A DNA stretch of 64,000 nucleotides from Muricoccus nepalensis (lineage in GTDB: Bacteria; Pseudomonadota; Alphaproteobacteria; Acetobacterales; Acetobacteraceae). The stretch lies in the NCBI RefSeq assembly GCF_006438825.1, contig NZ_RCZP01000006.1:140876-204875 (forward strand). The letters run 5' to 3'. Position numbers and translations under genes: made by a program. The notes beneath the pieces are model-generated. The model ran no database searches. It saw only the letters and a program-made list of their open reading frames with translations, and was not told the DNA's origin. Below are positions 57,132 to 64,000 of this stretch, in pieces (the stretch's first letter is position 1; each line of letters opens with the position of its first letter).

Positions 57132-58144
57132 AACCTGCCCCGGCGGCGGTACCCCTCGCGCACCTGCTCGCGGGTGAGCGTCGCCCATGGCCTCATGCCC
57201 GGCACGGGCACCCGCTCCACCGTCATCCCGGGCTCCGCGAAGGTGGCGGTCAGGTCATTCAGCCACCCGCGCTGCGTTTCCGAGAGGGGGCGGCCCCTGG
57301 GCTTCTCCATCTCGTCCGGTCCGACTTCCTCCGCGATGCAGGTCAGGCGCGGCGTGCCATCCACCGGTGGCAGATCCGCCGCACGGAGGCAGAAGGGCAT
57401 CGCAGTGCCGCAGGCATCGTCTTTCGCGTGGGTGACTTCGGCTTTGCGCGGCTCATCCAGGCCAGGGCCGCCGGTGATCCGCACGGCAAGGTCCACCGCC
57501 CCGGGCAGCACGGTGCTGCCGCGCCCCCACTCGGCGTCCGGACGGCCGTGATGGACCAGGGCGACATGGGCACCCGTCTCCATCCGGATGCGGTCACAGT
57601 TCTGGACGAACAGCCCCATGTCGCGCTGCGAGTTCTCATCGGCGCCCGGGATGACGCGGCTCACGGTGTCGAGCACGACCAGCTTCGCGCCGGTGGCGCG
57701 CGCAGCAGCGATGATCTCTCTGGTGTCCGCGTGGGGATCGAACAAGTCTGCGGACTGGCCGATCCAGGAGAAGGCGCTGGAATGGCCCATCTTCTCAGCA
57801 ATGGCGCGAATGCGCTGCCCGAAGCCCAACTGGCCCTCGGCCGCGACGTAGACGATCGGCGTCCGTACGGCAGCCCGGCCCCACATCCCAAGGCCAAGCG
57901 AAAGCCCATAGGTGAGGCGCAGCATCAGAAAGGACTTTCCGCATTTCGGCGGGCCCCACCACACCGACAGTTCACCCTCTGCGAGCAGACCATGCAGCAG
58001 ATAGGCGCGCGGGCGCATCATGAACGCGTCGTCGACGCCCAGCAGGCGCAGTCGCCCGAAGCATTGGCCCGGAGCATCCTCGATCGGCGTCCCCGCGCCG
58101 CAGGGCATTGTCGCTGCATACAAGTCCATCACATCACGCGGCAC
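57008..58144 (-). CDS. RepA-like AAA ATPase (replicative helicase type)
   Basis: This 378-residue P-loop ATPase of the RepA/AAA_25 group has Walker A WWGPPKCGKSFLML near residue 65, Walker B LVVLDTVSRV near 156 and a sensor-like VALVHHGRPD near 198. The C-terminal 90 residues (REQVREGYRRRG, NALYKMLNTLRDKGWIG) look like a winged helix. RSF1010 RepA-type proteins are hexameric 5'-3' helicases for plasmid replication. Its 5' end overlaps the preceding gene by 11 bp. With the adjacent repeats it may drive replication of the excised element. Confidence 0.75.
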   Translation of the reverse strand: MPRDVMDLYAATMPCGAGTPIEDAPGQCFGRLRLLGVDDAFMMRPRAYLLHGLLAEGELSVWWGPPKCGKSFLMLRLTYGLSLGLGMWGRAAVRTPIVYVAAEGQLGFGQRIRAIAEKMGHSSAFSWIGQSADLFDPHADTREIIAAARATGAKLVVLDTVSRVIPGADENSQRDMGLFVQNCDRIRMETGAHVALVHHGRPDAEWGRGSTVLPGAVDLAVRITGGPGLDEPRKAEVTHAKDDACGTAMPFCLRAADLPPVDGTPRLTCIAEEVGPDEMEKPRGRPLSETQRGWLNDLTATFAEPGMTVERVPVPGMRPWATLTREQVREGYRRRGRLGDVAGDAKLSPAQRNALYKMLNTLRDKGWIGMTDTLVWLL

Positions 58145-58604
58145 GACAGCGATCCTGTATTGGATAGTTTCGCAGCCACCATGCAGTCTCCTCGTCGACG
58201 ATTTCCTGTACCTCGCGCGTCATCAGCGGCCCGATGTGCCGGTCGGGAAAACCGAAGCCCTCATTCATTTCGTGCGCCACGCGCGTGATCGTGGCGGCGG
58301 GTGCCCACCGCGCCAGAAGCCGAGCAAGCCTTTTCCGGATCGCAGTGTCGGCGTCCCTTCGGCCACGCTGCCAGGACCAGATGTGCCGGTCCAAAGCCAT
58401 CCCGAGATCGCACGCTAAGGGGGAACCGACATGAGCAACCTCGGGGTGCAGGGCTGCCACCACCTGCTTTACCGCTGCAAGCGCGTCACTGCGCTCCAGC
58501 CCGCCCTGGGCGACCAGCAAACCGTACGTAGCGCACACCCGATCCATCCTCTCGCCGGGGGCGAACGGATTAGGCCATGCGGAGGGGCGAGGCGGGCCCA
58601 CCAT
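58134..58604 (-). CDS. Hypothetical protein upstream of the RepA-like ATPase
   Basis: This 156-residue soluble protein begins MVGPPRPSAWPNPF, one base after the stop of the preceding gene. Helical regions include ERSDALAAVKQVVAALHPEV and RHIWSWQRGRRDADTAIRKR. It shares an 11-bp overlap with the ATPase gene, so the two are coupled. No known domain is recognised. A role in primase, loader or replication accessory functions is possible by position only. Confidence 0.65.
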   Translation of the reverse strand: MVGPPRPSAWPNPFAPGERMDRVCATYGLLVAQGGLERSDALAAVKQVVAALHPEVAHVGSPLACDLGMALDRHIWSWQRGRRDADTAIRKRLARLLARWAPAATITRVAHEMNEGFGFPDRHIGPLMTREVQEIVDEETAWWLRNYPIQDRCRAA

Positions 58605-58605
58605 A

Positions 58606-58884
58606 TCAGGCGGCCTTGCTCGACGCGGCGGCGGTACGGCGGCGGGCTGTGGGCTGCGGCACGGCCAAGCGCCCTTGGGCCCAGGCCAGCGCATCGCCCC
58701 AGGTATACACCGCGCGGCGTCCCCAGATTGAAAAGGGCGGGCCACCGCCGCGCGTTGCCTTGGTTGCCAGCGTTTCGGGGCTGATGGTGAACCCGGCGTG
58801 GGTCAGCGCCTCGGCGGTTTGGGCACGACCAAGCCGGGTGTCTAGGGAGATCAAGGGCGCGATGATCTCAGTGAAATCGGCCAT
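58606..58884 (-). CDS. Small helix-turn-helix-like protein
   Basis: This 92-residue protein has a central segment (RAQTAEALTHAGFTISPETLA, residues 20-40) that reads like a helix-turn-helix, followed by GGPPFSIWGRRAVYTWGDALAWA. That second block resembles short AlpA/excisionase-type DNA-binding proteins that carry a substrate-like loop and end in the phrase ALAWA. AAGGAG lies 8 nt before the ATG. It may regulate integration or excision. Confidence 0.65.
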   Translation of the reverse strand: MADFTEIIAPLISLDTRLGRAQTAEALTHAGFTISPETLATKATRGGGPPFSIWGRRAVYTWGDALAWAQGRLAVPQPTARRRTAAASSKAA

Positions 58885-58957
58885 TCGGAGGCTCCTTCTG
58901 CGAGGAATTGCAGAAGGGGGTTCTGGCTTGTCTGGCGGGGACTGTTCGCGGGACGAA

Positions 58958-59476
58958 TTAGGCTGCCGTGCTTGTCCCCCCACGGCGCAGCCGCTTGGTT
59001 CGCTGTGCGATCGCGTCGGCCGTAAACCCGATCTCGCCTGTGATGTGCGGCCATGCTGCCAAGATGGCACGGTTGGCCCCAGCGACTGTCGGACAAACGC
59101 CGGAGAAGCCCCTCCACAAAGCAGCGAACGTGGCGTGGCGCGCGTCGCGTTCCGATGCGAGTGCTTTCGCACCTAGACCGACACACACCTCTTCCAGCCC
59201 ATCGGCTAGGGCTGTCAGGCGATCTTGGACCAGTCCCACCACGAGGGGATCTGTCAGGTGCCGTCGTAGCGCCGCCTGGGCCTCGCGCAGCAGCTTCACG
59301 TCGCGGTCATGCTGCACATCTTCTGCTTGGGCCAGGATAACCTTACGAGCCTGCCGAACTCGCTCTAGCCATGCGGCGAAAGAAGCTAACGCAGCCCCTT
59401 GCGGCACCGGCGCGCCACCGGCAGCCAGCACACGCGCAGCGCATGCCGGTGTGATGGCTTCCTTCGCGCCAGTCAT
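58958..59476 (-). CDS. Hypothetical protein after the integrase
   Basis: This 172-residue, mainly helical protein (AWLERVRQARKVILAQAEDV, LVQDRLTALADGLEEVCVGL) has its ATG overlapping the integrase stop (ATGA), so it is translated with the integrase. The family is not recognised. It is followed after 73 bp by the small HTH-like gene. Confidence 0.6.
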   Translation of the reverse strand: MTGAKEAITPACAARVLAAGGAPVPQGAALASFAAWLERVRQARKVILAQAEDVQHDRDVKLLREAQAALRRHLTDPLVVGLVQDRLTALADGLEEVCVGLGAKALASERDARHATFAALWRGFSGVCPTVAGANRAILAAWPHITGEIGFTADAIAQRTKRLRRGGTSTAA

Positions 59477-60816
59477 GCCGCGCCCGCATGCGGGAACCGC
59501 ATCACTGCCCCGGTTGGCTGCGCGTCGCCCATGCGCTCCGCGACAGACGCGGCAATGGCGTCTGCAGTCTTTAGCGTTATGGCATCGGCCGCGTGGATAT
59601 AGCGGCTTGTCACAGTGCCGCTGCGGTGGCCGAGTACGGCACCGATGGCGAGGTCGGAGAGGCCCAGGTCACCACCCACACTGGCTGCGCTGTGGCGTAA
59701 CGTATGGGCCGTCACGTCAGCTGGCAGTGTGGCCTTGGCCGTGATGCGGGCTAGCGCCTTCGGGAAGCCGGTCATCGCTCCTTCGCCTCGGGCGGGCGGG
59801 AACACGCGATTGTCAGGCTCGTGCGGCACAAGCATACGTTGGCGCATCAGCACGTTCAGCGCCGCCCAAGCCAGTGGGCGGACCGAGGCCCCTGTCTTTG
59901 TGTCGCTCAGCCGTGCGGTGCGGGTGGTGAGGTCAACGTGCTGCCAGCGCAGATCCAGCGCTTCGCCCAAGCGCCAACCGGTCAGGGCCAGAAACCGGGC
60001 CGCCGCCACCGCGTGCGGCCACACCTCGGCACGCTTTGGCTTCCCGTCCTTCCGGGGCGCAAGTGCCTCGACCAGTTCCCGCAAGACGGCGCCCAGCGCA
60101 GCGTACTCCGCATCGGACAGGCGTCGGTCCCGCTTGCCGTCAGCCGGTCGCACGATGCCTCGCACTGGGTTGTCAGCCCGGATGCCCTGCTCCACCGCAT
60201 AGGCAAAGATCGCGCCCAACAACCCCATGGTTCGAGCCGCAGCGCCCGAGCCGCCCCGCACGTAAGACAGACCTCGCAGCTTGCCAGTGGTGACGCGCCG
60301 GGCGCCCCGGCCTGCCATGACGGCAGCCATGAAGGCGCGCGTGTCCTTAGCTGTGACAGCGGCGGCCTTCATGGCCCCCAGGTGCGGGCGAATATGTGAG
60401 TCGATGCGAGACCGATCTGTGACCAGGGTTGATGCTTTCTTTGGCTTCCCTCTCCGGGTCAGCAGCGTGCCAGCCTCAGCGTCACGCAGATAGGCGTCGC
60501 ACACCTCGGACACCGTGGGCGCCTCGCGCCATGCCTGCTTCGCCCCAGCCGGATCTTCCCCCTTGGCGACCAGGGACAGGACGCGCCTTGCTTCGGCTCG
60601 TGCCGTCTCAGGCACCCAGGGAGAGCCGTGCTTCCCGATGGTGTAGCGGCGCTTCCGGCCATCGGCGTTCCGGTAGAGCAGGACAAAGGACACGTCCTGC
60701 CCAGCCCGGCGACGTGCCCCGAAACCAGCCACGCTGGGGCACCAAATCGTTTGGTTTGGCGCAAGCGTCTCGACTTCCCGAATCCCTAATTTCCGCTGCT
60801 TCTCGGCCACCTGCAT
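59473..60816 (-). CDS. int: Tyrosine recombinase (integrase)
   Basis: This 447-residue integrase has an N-terminal DUF4102-like arm domain (residues about 10-90, QTIWCPSVAGFGARR, RYTIGKHGSPWVPETAR), a core-binding domain to about 240 and the catalytic domain. Catalytic residues are visible: Arg in TGWRLGEALDLRW near 279, His-x-x-Arg in HTLRHSAAS near 370, and GHRSG then Tyr in TSRYIHA near 405. The ATG of MQVAEKQRK is chosen over earlier starts. It reads away from attR and heads an operon with four further genes. The arm-type repeat lies in its leader. Confidence 0.93.
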   Translation of the reverse strand: MQVAEKQRKLGIREVETLAPNQTIWCPSVAGFGARRRAGQDVSFVLLYRNADGRKRRYTIGKHGSPWVPETARAEARRVLSLVAKGEDPAGAKQAWREAPTVSEVCDAYLRDAEAGTLLTRRGKPKKASTLVTDRSRIDSHIRPHLGAMKAAAVTAKDTRAFMAAVMAGRGARRVTTGKLRGLSYVRGGSGAAARTMGLLGAIFAYAVEQGIRADNPVRGIVRPADGKRDRRLSDAEYAALGAVLRELVEALAPRKDGKPKRAEVWPHAVAAARFLALTGWRLGEALDLRWQHVDLTTRTARLSDTKTGASVRPLAWAALNVLMRQRMLVPHEPDNRVFPPARGEGAMTGFPKALARITAKATLPADVTAHTLRHSAASVGGDLGLSDLAIGAVLGHRSGTVTSRYIHAADAITLKTADAIAASVAERMGDAQPTGAVMRFPHAGAA

Positions 60817-60826
60817 GCCTTTGTCC

Positions 60827-60848
60827 GGGGTTCCACCAGGGTTCCACC
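60827..60848 (+). repeat. Right arm-type integrase site candidate
   Basis: A tandem of GGGTTCCACC (60828-60837 and 60839-60848) lies just upstream of int. It matches the left-end tandem in sequence, spacing (11 bp) and orientation. Overlap with the int promoter region would allow autoregulation. Confidence 0.6.
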
Positions 60849-60958
60849 GTAGTGCAAAAGGCCTCAAACACAAGGCAAGGGTCGCAATGCTAAACCAATG
60901 AAAACACTTAGAGAGGCATGGTCGAACTCGCTTTCGCAAACACACGCAACCCTTAGGA

Positions 60959-61010
60959 GTTGCCCTCCGAAGGCAAAGGTCGCACGTTCGAATCGTGTCG
61001 GGTCCGCCAT
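60959..61010 (+). repeat. attR, 52-bp direct repeat
   Basis: This is a perfect copy of the tRNA-Arg 3' portion (45054-45105) without the 5' half, so it is not a functional tRNA. It marks the right end of the element. Confidence 0.95.
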
Positions 61011-61304
61011 CTTCTACAAATGGGTTAGATTACCCTGATGCTCGCGGCCAAAAGCCCTGTGAGCATTGTGATGGCGTCTGCTCCTCGCGGGCTGGTGGCA
61101 GGCAAGCGCGACGGTGCTTGTTCTCCTACCATCCCGGAATTTGGCGGCTGCTTCACAGCACTGGGGCGGGGCGCGACTGCGCCGGCTCTTCGCGTCCGCC
61201 GTGCCAGATCCGAACCTAGGGCCGCGCACCGGGCAATCGCTTCGTCGCGAGGCACCCTTCCGGCCGGGACGCTCCCGCGCCCCGCGCCGGCCCCGCGGTC
61301 GGCC
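61011..61304. other. Spacer after attR with no recognisable gene
   Basis: Chromosomal composition returns across this interval. Short frames exist but none has a credible start or domain. It would have lain directly downstream of tRNA-Arg before insertion, so it may contain the native tRNA terminator. Confidence 0.4.
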
Positions 61305-62384
61305 TCAGGCCGGGGCGAGGATGTGCCGGCGCGACCGCATCAGGGGCTGGATGCGCATCCCGAAGTTCTCGATGCCCTCGACGAAGTCGTCGAAGGTGAG
61401 CATGACCCCCTTCAGCCCCGGGATGTCCTCCATCTCGTCCATCATTCGGGCCACGGACGCGTAGGAGCCGACCAGGGTTCCCATGTTGAAGTTCACCATC
61501 GACACCGGGTTGGTCATCTTCTTGGCCGTGGAGTTGAGGTCGGCCCTGTCGTCGTTGCCGGCCTGCACGCCCAGCCAGCTCAGCGCGGCCATATCCTTGC
61601 CCTCCTTGTAGAGCTCCCACTTGGCCTGGGCCGCCTCGTCCGTCTCGTCGGCGATGATCATGAAGAGCACGTAGGAGCCCACGTCCCGGCCGGTGGCCTT
61701 CGACTCCTCGACAAGTCGGGCGATGCTCGGCGCGAAGGCCGTCGGCGTGTTGACGCCGGCGCCAAGGCAGAAGTTGTAGTCGGCGAACCTTGCGGCGAAG
61801 GCGACGCCCGCGTCGCTCTGGCCCGCCACGACCAGCGGCACAGGGTTCTCGGGGCGCGGGCTGAGCTTGCAGTCGGTCATCTGGAAGTAGTCGCCCCTGA
61901 AGTCCGAGGTGCCCCGCTCCCAGAGGTCCTTCAGGACGGTGACGTACTCGGTGCAGTACTGGTAGCGCTTCGCGTAGTGCTCCTTGCCGGGCCAGAGCCC
62001 CATCTGGCTGTACTCCGCCTCCTGCCAGCCGGAGACGATGTTCACGCCGATCCGCCCCGGCGCGACGCTGTCGATGGTCGAGACCATGCGGGCGACGATT
62101 GCGGGCGGCAGCGTCAGCACCGCGCTCGAGGCGTAGAGGCGGATCTTGCTGGTGACCGCGGCGAGGGCGGACATGAGGGTGAAGCTTTCCAGCGCGTGGT
62201 CCCAGAACTCGCTCTCGCCGCCGAAGCCGCGGAGCTTGATCATGGACAGCGCGAACTCGAAGCCGTGCTTCTCGGCCCGCTGCACGACCTCGCGGTTCAG
62301 GTCGAAGCTCGGCCGGTAGCGGGGCGCGGTGGTGGAGATCAGCCAGCCGTTGCTTCCGATGGGGATGAAGACGCCGATGTCCAT
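61305..62384 (-). CDS. rutA: Pyrimidine oxygenase RutA
   Basis: This 359-residue luciferase-type FMN monooxygenase opens the uracil or thymine ring between N3 and C4. Stretches identical or nearly so to E. coli RutA include [64 protein letters not shown] and [14 protein letters not shown]. Length is normal. RutB-F are not in the window, and the upstream gene is instead an Asp/Glu-racemase-superfamily protein. The pathway partners may therefore differ from E. coli or lie elsewhere. Confidence 0.94.
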   Translation of the reverse strand: MDIGVFIPIGSNGWLISTTAPRYRPSFDLNREVVQRAEKHGFEFALSMIKLRGFGGESEFWDHALESFTLMSALAAVTSKIRLYASSAVLTLPPAIVARMVSTIDSVAPGRIGVNIVSGWQEAEYSQMGLWPGKEHYAKRYQYCTEYVTVLKDLWERGTSDFRGDYFQMTDCKLSPRPENPVPLVVAGQSDAGVAFAARFADYNFCLGAGVNTPTAFAPSIARLVEESKATGRDVGSYVLFMIIADETDEAAQAKWELYKEGKDMAALSWLGVQAGNDDRADLNSTAKKMTNPVSMVNFNMGTLVGSYASVARMMDEMEDIPGLKGVMLTFDDFVEGIENFGMRIQPLMRSRRHILAPA

Positions 62385-62444
62385 GATGCGCTCTCTCTGA
62401 TCGGGCCGCGGAAACGGCCGGGTGGAAGAAGGACGGCGGGCGGG

Positions 62445-63188
62445 TCAGTGCCGCTCGAGCAGCGCGCCCCAGCCCGGGACGCGGTCCGGGATGCCGGCGG
62501 TGCGAAGCGCGTGCCAGTAGATGGCGGCGTTGATGGCGAGGACGGGCTTGCCGAGCCAGCGCTCCGCCTCCGGCGCGAGGCGGGCCATGGCGAGGTTCGT
62601 GCCGACCTGCACGATGGCGTCGACGTCGTTGCCGTCGATCGCGCGCAGCGCGGCCATGAGCTCCGCCTCCGTCACGCGCGCGATCGCGACGGGGCTCGGG
62701 CAGGACAGGCCGTGGACGCGCGCCACGGCGTAGCCGCTCTCCTCGAAGAAGCGCGCCACGTAGCGGTCGCCGATGGGAAAGTAGGGCGTGAGCACCGCGA
62801 TGCGCCGCGCGCCCAGCCGCTCCAGGGCGGCGTGGCACGCGTCGGCGCCCATCGAGACGGGAAGGCCGGTCGTCTCCTCCAGCCGCCGGCGCAGGTCGCG
62901 GCTCGCGGCCAGGCCGTCCCAGAAGGTCTCGGCGGAGATGCCGAGGACGAGGTGGTCGGGCTCGCAGCTCATCACGCTCTCCACCGCCTCGTCCTGGGCG
63001 GCGACGATCAGCGCGATGAGGCGGCTGAAGTCCTCGTCGCTGGCGAGCGGGATGTTGGGGATGCGGATGCGGCTGATGTGGTTCGTGACCCCGTGCGGGC
63101 GCATGGCGTCGAATTCCGGCTGCACCGAGGTGTTGGTGGAGGGAACCAGGATCCCGTAGGTCCGGCGCCAGCCCAGCGCGTCCGTCAT
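62445..63188 (-). CDS. Asp/Glu racemase-superfamily protein (maleate isomerase/arylmalonate decarboxylase-like)
   Basis: This 247-residue protein of the maleate cis-trans isomerase/AMDase fold has GILVPSTNTSVQPEFDAMRP, LGISAETFWDG near residue 83, GARRIAVLTPYFPIGDRY, and VQVGTNLAMARL near 195, followed by WLGKPVLAINAAIYWHALR. The two catalytic Cys of racemases and maleate isomerase appear to be replaced (Ser-Ala-Glu at the first site, Gly-Thr-Asn at the second), so the chemistry is probably different. It overlaps the ABC gene by 4 bp and precedes rutA by 60 bp. Confidence 0.8.
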   Translation of the reverse strand: MTDALGWRRTYGILVPSTNTSVQPEFDAMRPHGVTNHISRIRIPNIPLASDEDFSRLIALIVAAQDEAVESVMSCEPDHLVLGISAETFWDGLAASRDLRRRLEETTGLPVSMGADACHAALERLGARRIAVLTPYFPIGDRYVARFFEESGYAVARVHGLSCPSPVAIARVTEAELMAALRAIDGNDVDAIVQVGTNLAMARLAPEAERWLGKPVLAINAAIYWHALRTAGIPDRVPGWGALLERH

Positions 63189-64000
63189 GTCGCGATCCTC
63201 GTCCGGTGGTGGCCGCGGGGAACGGCGGCGAGCAGCCGCCGCGTGTAGTCGTGCCGCGGCCGGTGAAGGACCTCGGCCGGCGATCCCGCCTCCACGATGC
63301 GGCCCGCGCTCATCACCGCGACGCGGTTGCAGAGGTGGTGCACCAGCGCGAGGTCGTGGCTGATGAACACCATGGTGAGGCCGAGCCGGTCGCGCAGCGC
63401 CATCAGCAGCATCAGGATCTGCGCCTGGAGCGAGACGTCGAGCGCCGAGACGGGCTCGTCCAGGACCAGCAGGTCCGGCCCCATCGCGAGGGCGCGCGCG
63501 ATGGCCAGACGCTGCTTCTGGCCGCCCGACAGCTCGTGCGGGTAGCGCGCGAGGAGACCGGCATCGAGGCCGACCTGCCGCAGGAGCTCGGCGGCCCGCG
63601 CCGTATGGTCCCGCCGGGGGAGGCCGGCCAGGCCGAGCGCCTCGCCGACGAGGGTGGCGCCGGTCTTGCGGGGGTTGAGGGAGGCGCCGGCGTCCTGGAA
63701 CACCATCTGCACGCGCCGGCGGTGGGGCCGGAGCGCCGCGCCGCGGAGGGCGGTGAGGTCGGTACCGTCCAGCACGACGCGTCCTTCCGTGGGATCCTCG
63801 AGGCGCAGCATGATCTTCGCGAGCGTCGACTTGCCGCAGCCGCTCTCCCCGACGAGGCCGAGCACGTCGCCCCGCTCCACGGCGAGGCTCACGCCGTCCA
63901 CCGCGAGGTGCGGGCGGCGCCGGCCGAGGAGGCGCGGCAGGACGCGCCGCTCCAGCTCGTAGCGCTTCGTGATCCCCCCCAGCGCCAGCAGCGCGGTCAC
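63185..64000 (-). CDS. Peptide-type ABC transporter ATPase, DppF/OppF-like (at window edge)
   Basis: This 271-residue ATPase has Walker A GESGCGKSTLAKIMLRL, QMVFQDAGASLNPRKT, LSGGQKQRLAIARAL and LLVLDEPVSALDVS. The start is a GTG in the last three bases of the window (63998-64000), so it may be complete, but a start beyond the edge cannot be excluded. The next genes of its transporter would lie to the right. Its 4-bp overlap with the racemase-like gene links transport with the rutA region. Confidence 0.88.
   Translation of the reverse strand: MTALLALGGITKRYELERRVLPRLLGRRRPHLAVDGVSLAVERGDVLGLVGESGCGKSTLAKIMLRLEDPTEGRVVLDGTDLTALRGAALRPHRRRVQMVFQDAGASLNPRKTGATLVGEALGLAGLPRRDHTARAAELLRQVGLDAGLLARYPHELSGGQKQRLAIARALAMGPDLLVLDEPVSALDVSLQAQILMLLMALRDRLGLTMVFISHDLALVHHLCNRVAVMSAGRIVEAGSPAEVLHRPRHDYTRRLLAAVPRGHHRTRIAT

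Larger units (their letters stand above)
45054..61010. mobile_element. Integrative element in tRNA-Arg(CCG), about 16 kb
   Basis: The element is bounded by perfect 52-bp direct repeats of the tRNA 3' end (45054-45105 and 60959-61010). A tyrosine integrase sits next to the right repeat. Base composition falls clearly below the flanks and codon use shifts to more A/T in third positions. It carries a restriction/HEPN cluster, lipoproteins, a duplicated small-gene module, a RepA-like ATPase with repeat array and the integrase operon. No phage structural, relaxase or type IV secretion genes are visible. It therefore resembles a satellite or mobilisable genomic island rather than a full prophage or ICE. 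Confidence 0.93.

Noticed and set aside
60959-61010. Second tRNA-Arg gene
   Set aside because: Only the 3' part is present; the acceptor 5' strand and D-arm are missing. It is the attR copy.

Overview
The window is about 74% GC on both flanks. Third codon positions there are almost always G or C, and reading frames are also open on the opposite strand over long stretches. The gene content (Rkp/Kps-type capsule lipid genes, pobA, a urt urea transporter, TRAP and dipeptide-type ABC transporters, rutA, a CobW GTPase) fits an alphaproteobacterium. My best guess is Acetobacteraceae (Roseomonas-like); this is inferred from composition and gene content, not from any marker gene.

Bases 1-12280 hold a lipid/polysaccharide cluster resembling the rhizobial rkp-1 region: the end of a short-chain dehydrogenase, a KpsS-like capsule protein, a formyltransferase-like protein, an alpha-oxoamine synthase, a 2451-residue polyketide synthase of RkpA type and a GT4 glycosyltransferase. 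Together they could make, and perhaps N-formylate, a long-chain amino-alcohol lipid that anchors or primes a surface glycan. Bases 12500-17213 carry catabolic enzymes: a CtBP-like dehydrogenase, two SDRs, 4-hydroxybenzoate 3-monooxygenase and a crotonase.

Bases 17303-22663 are a complete urtABCDE urea ABC transporter with a sigma-54-like promoter and an intergenic hairpin after urtA. Next come a TRAP transporter (22847-25765), a sugar O-acetyltransferase, a vanadium-type haloperoxidase, a dppABCDF-type ABC transporter (28075-33293), a phosphoribosyltransferase, small hypotheticals, an aldo/keto reductase, a WD40 plus CobW pair, an M20 peptidase, a peptide-binding protein, an omega-aminotransferase and a holin-like/GH108 muramidase fusion.

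Bases 45054-61010 are an integrative element of about 16 kb and lower GC, inserted in tRNA-Arg(CCG). Perfect 52-bp direct repeats bound it. It carries a tyrosine integrase, a small operon with a RepA-like ATPase, an iteron-like repeat array, three lipoproteins, and a duplicated three-gene module of which one copy has decayed. Its left half is a probable defence cluster: an ApeA-like HEPN protein, two HNH endonucleases, an uncharacterised protein with an N-x-x-K-H motif, and an Mrr-type restriction enzyme.

After the element the chromosome resumes with rutA (uracil ring opening), an Asp/Glu-racemase-superfamily protein and a peptide-type ABC ATPase that runs to the window edge.
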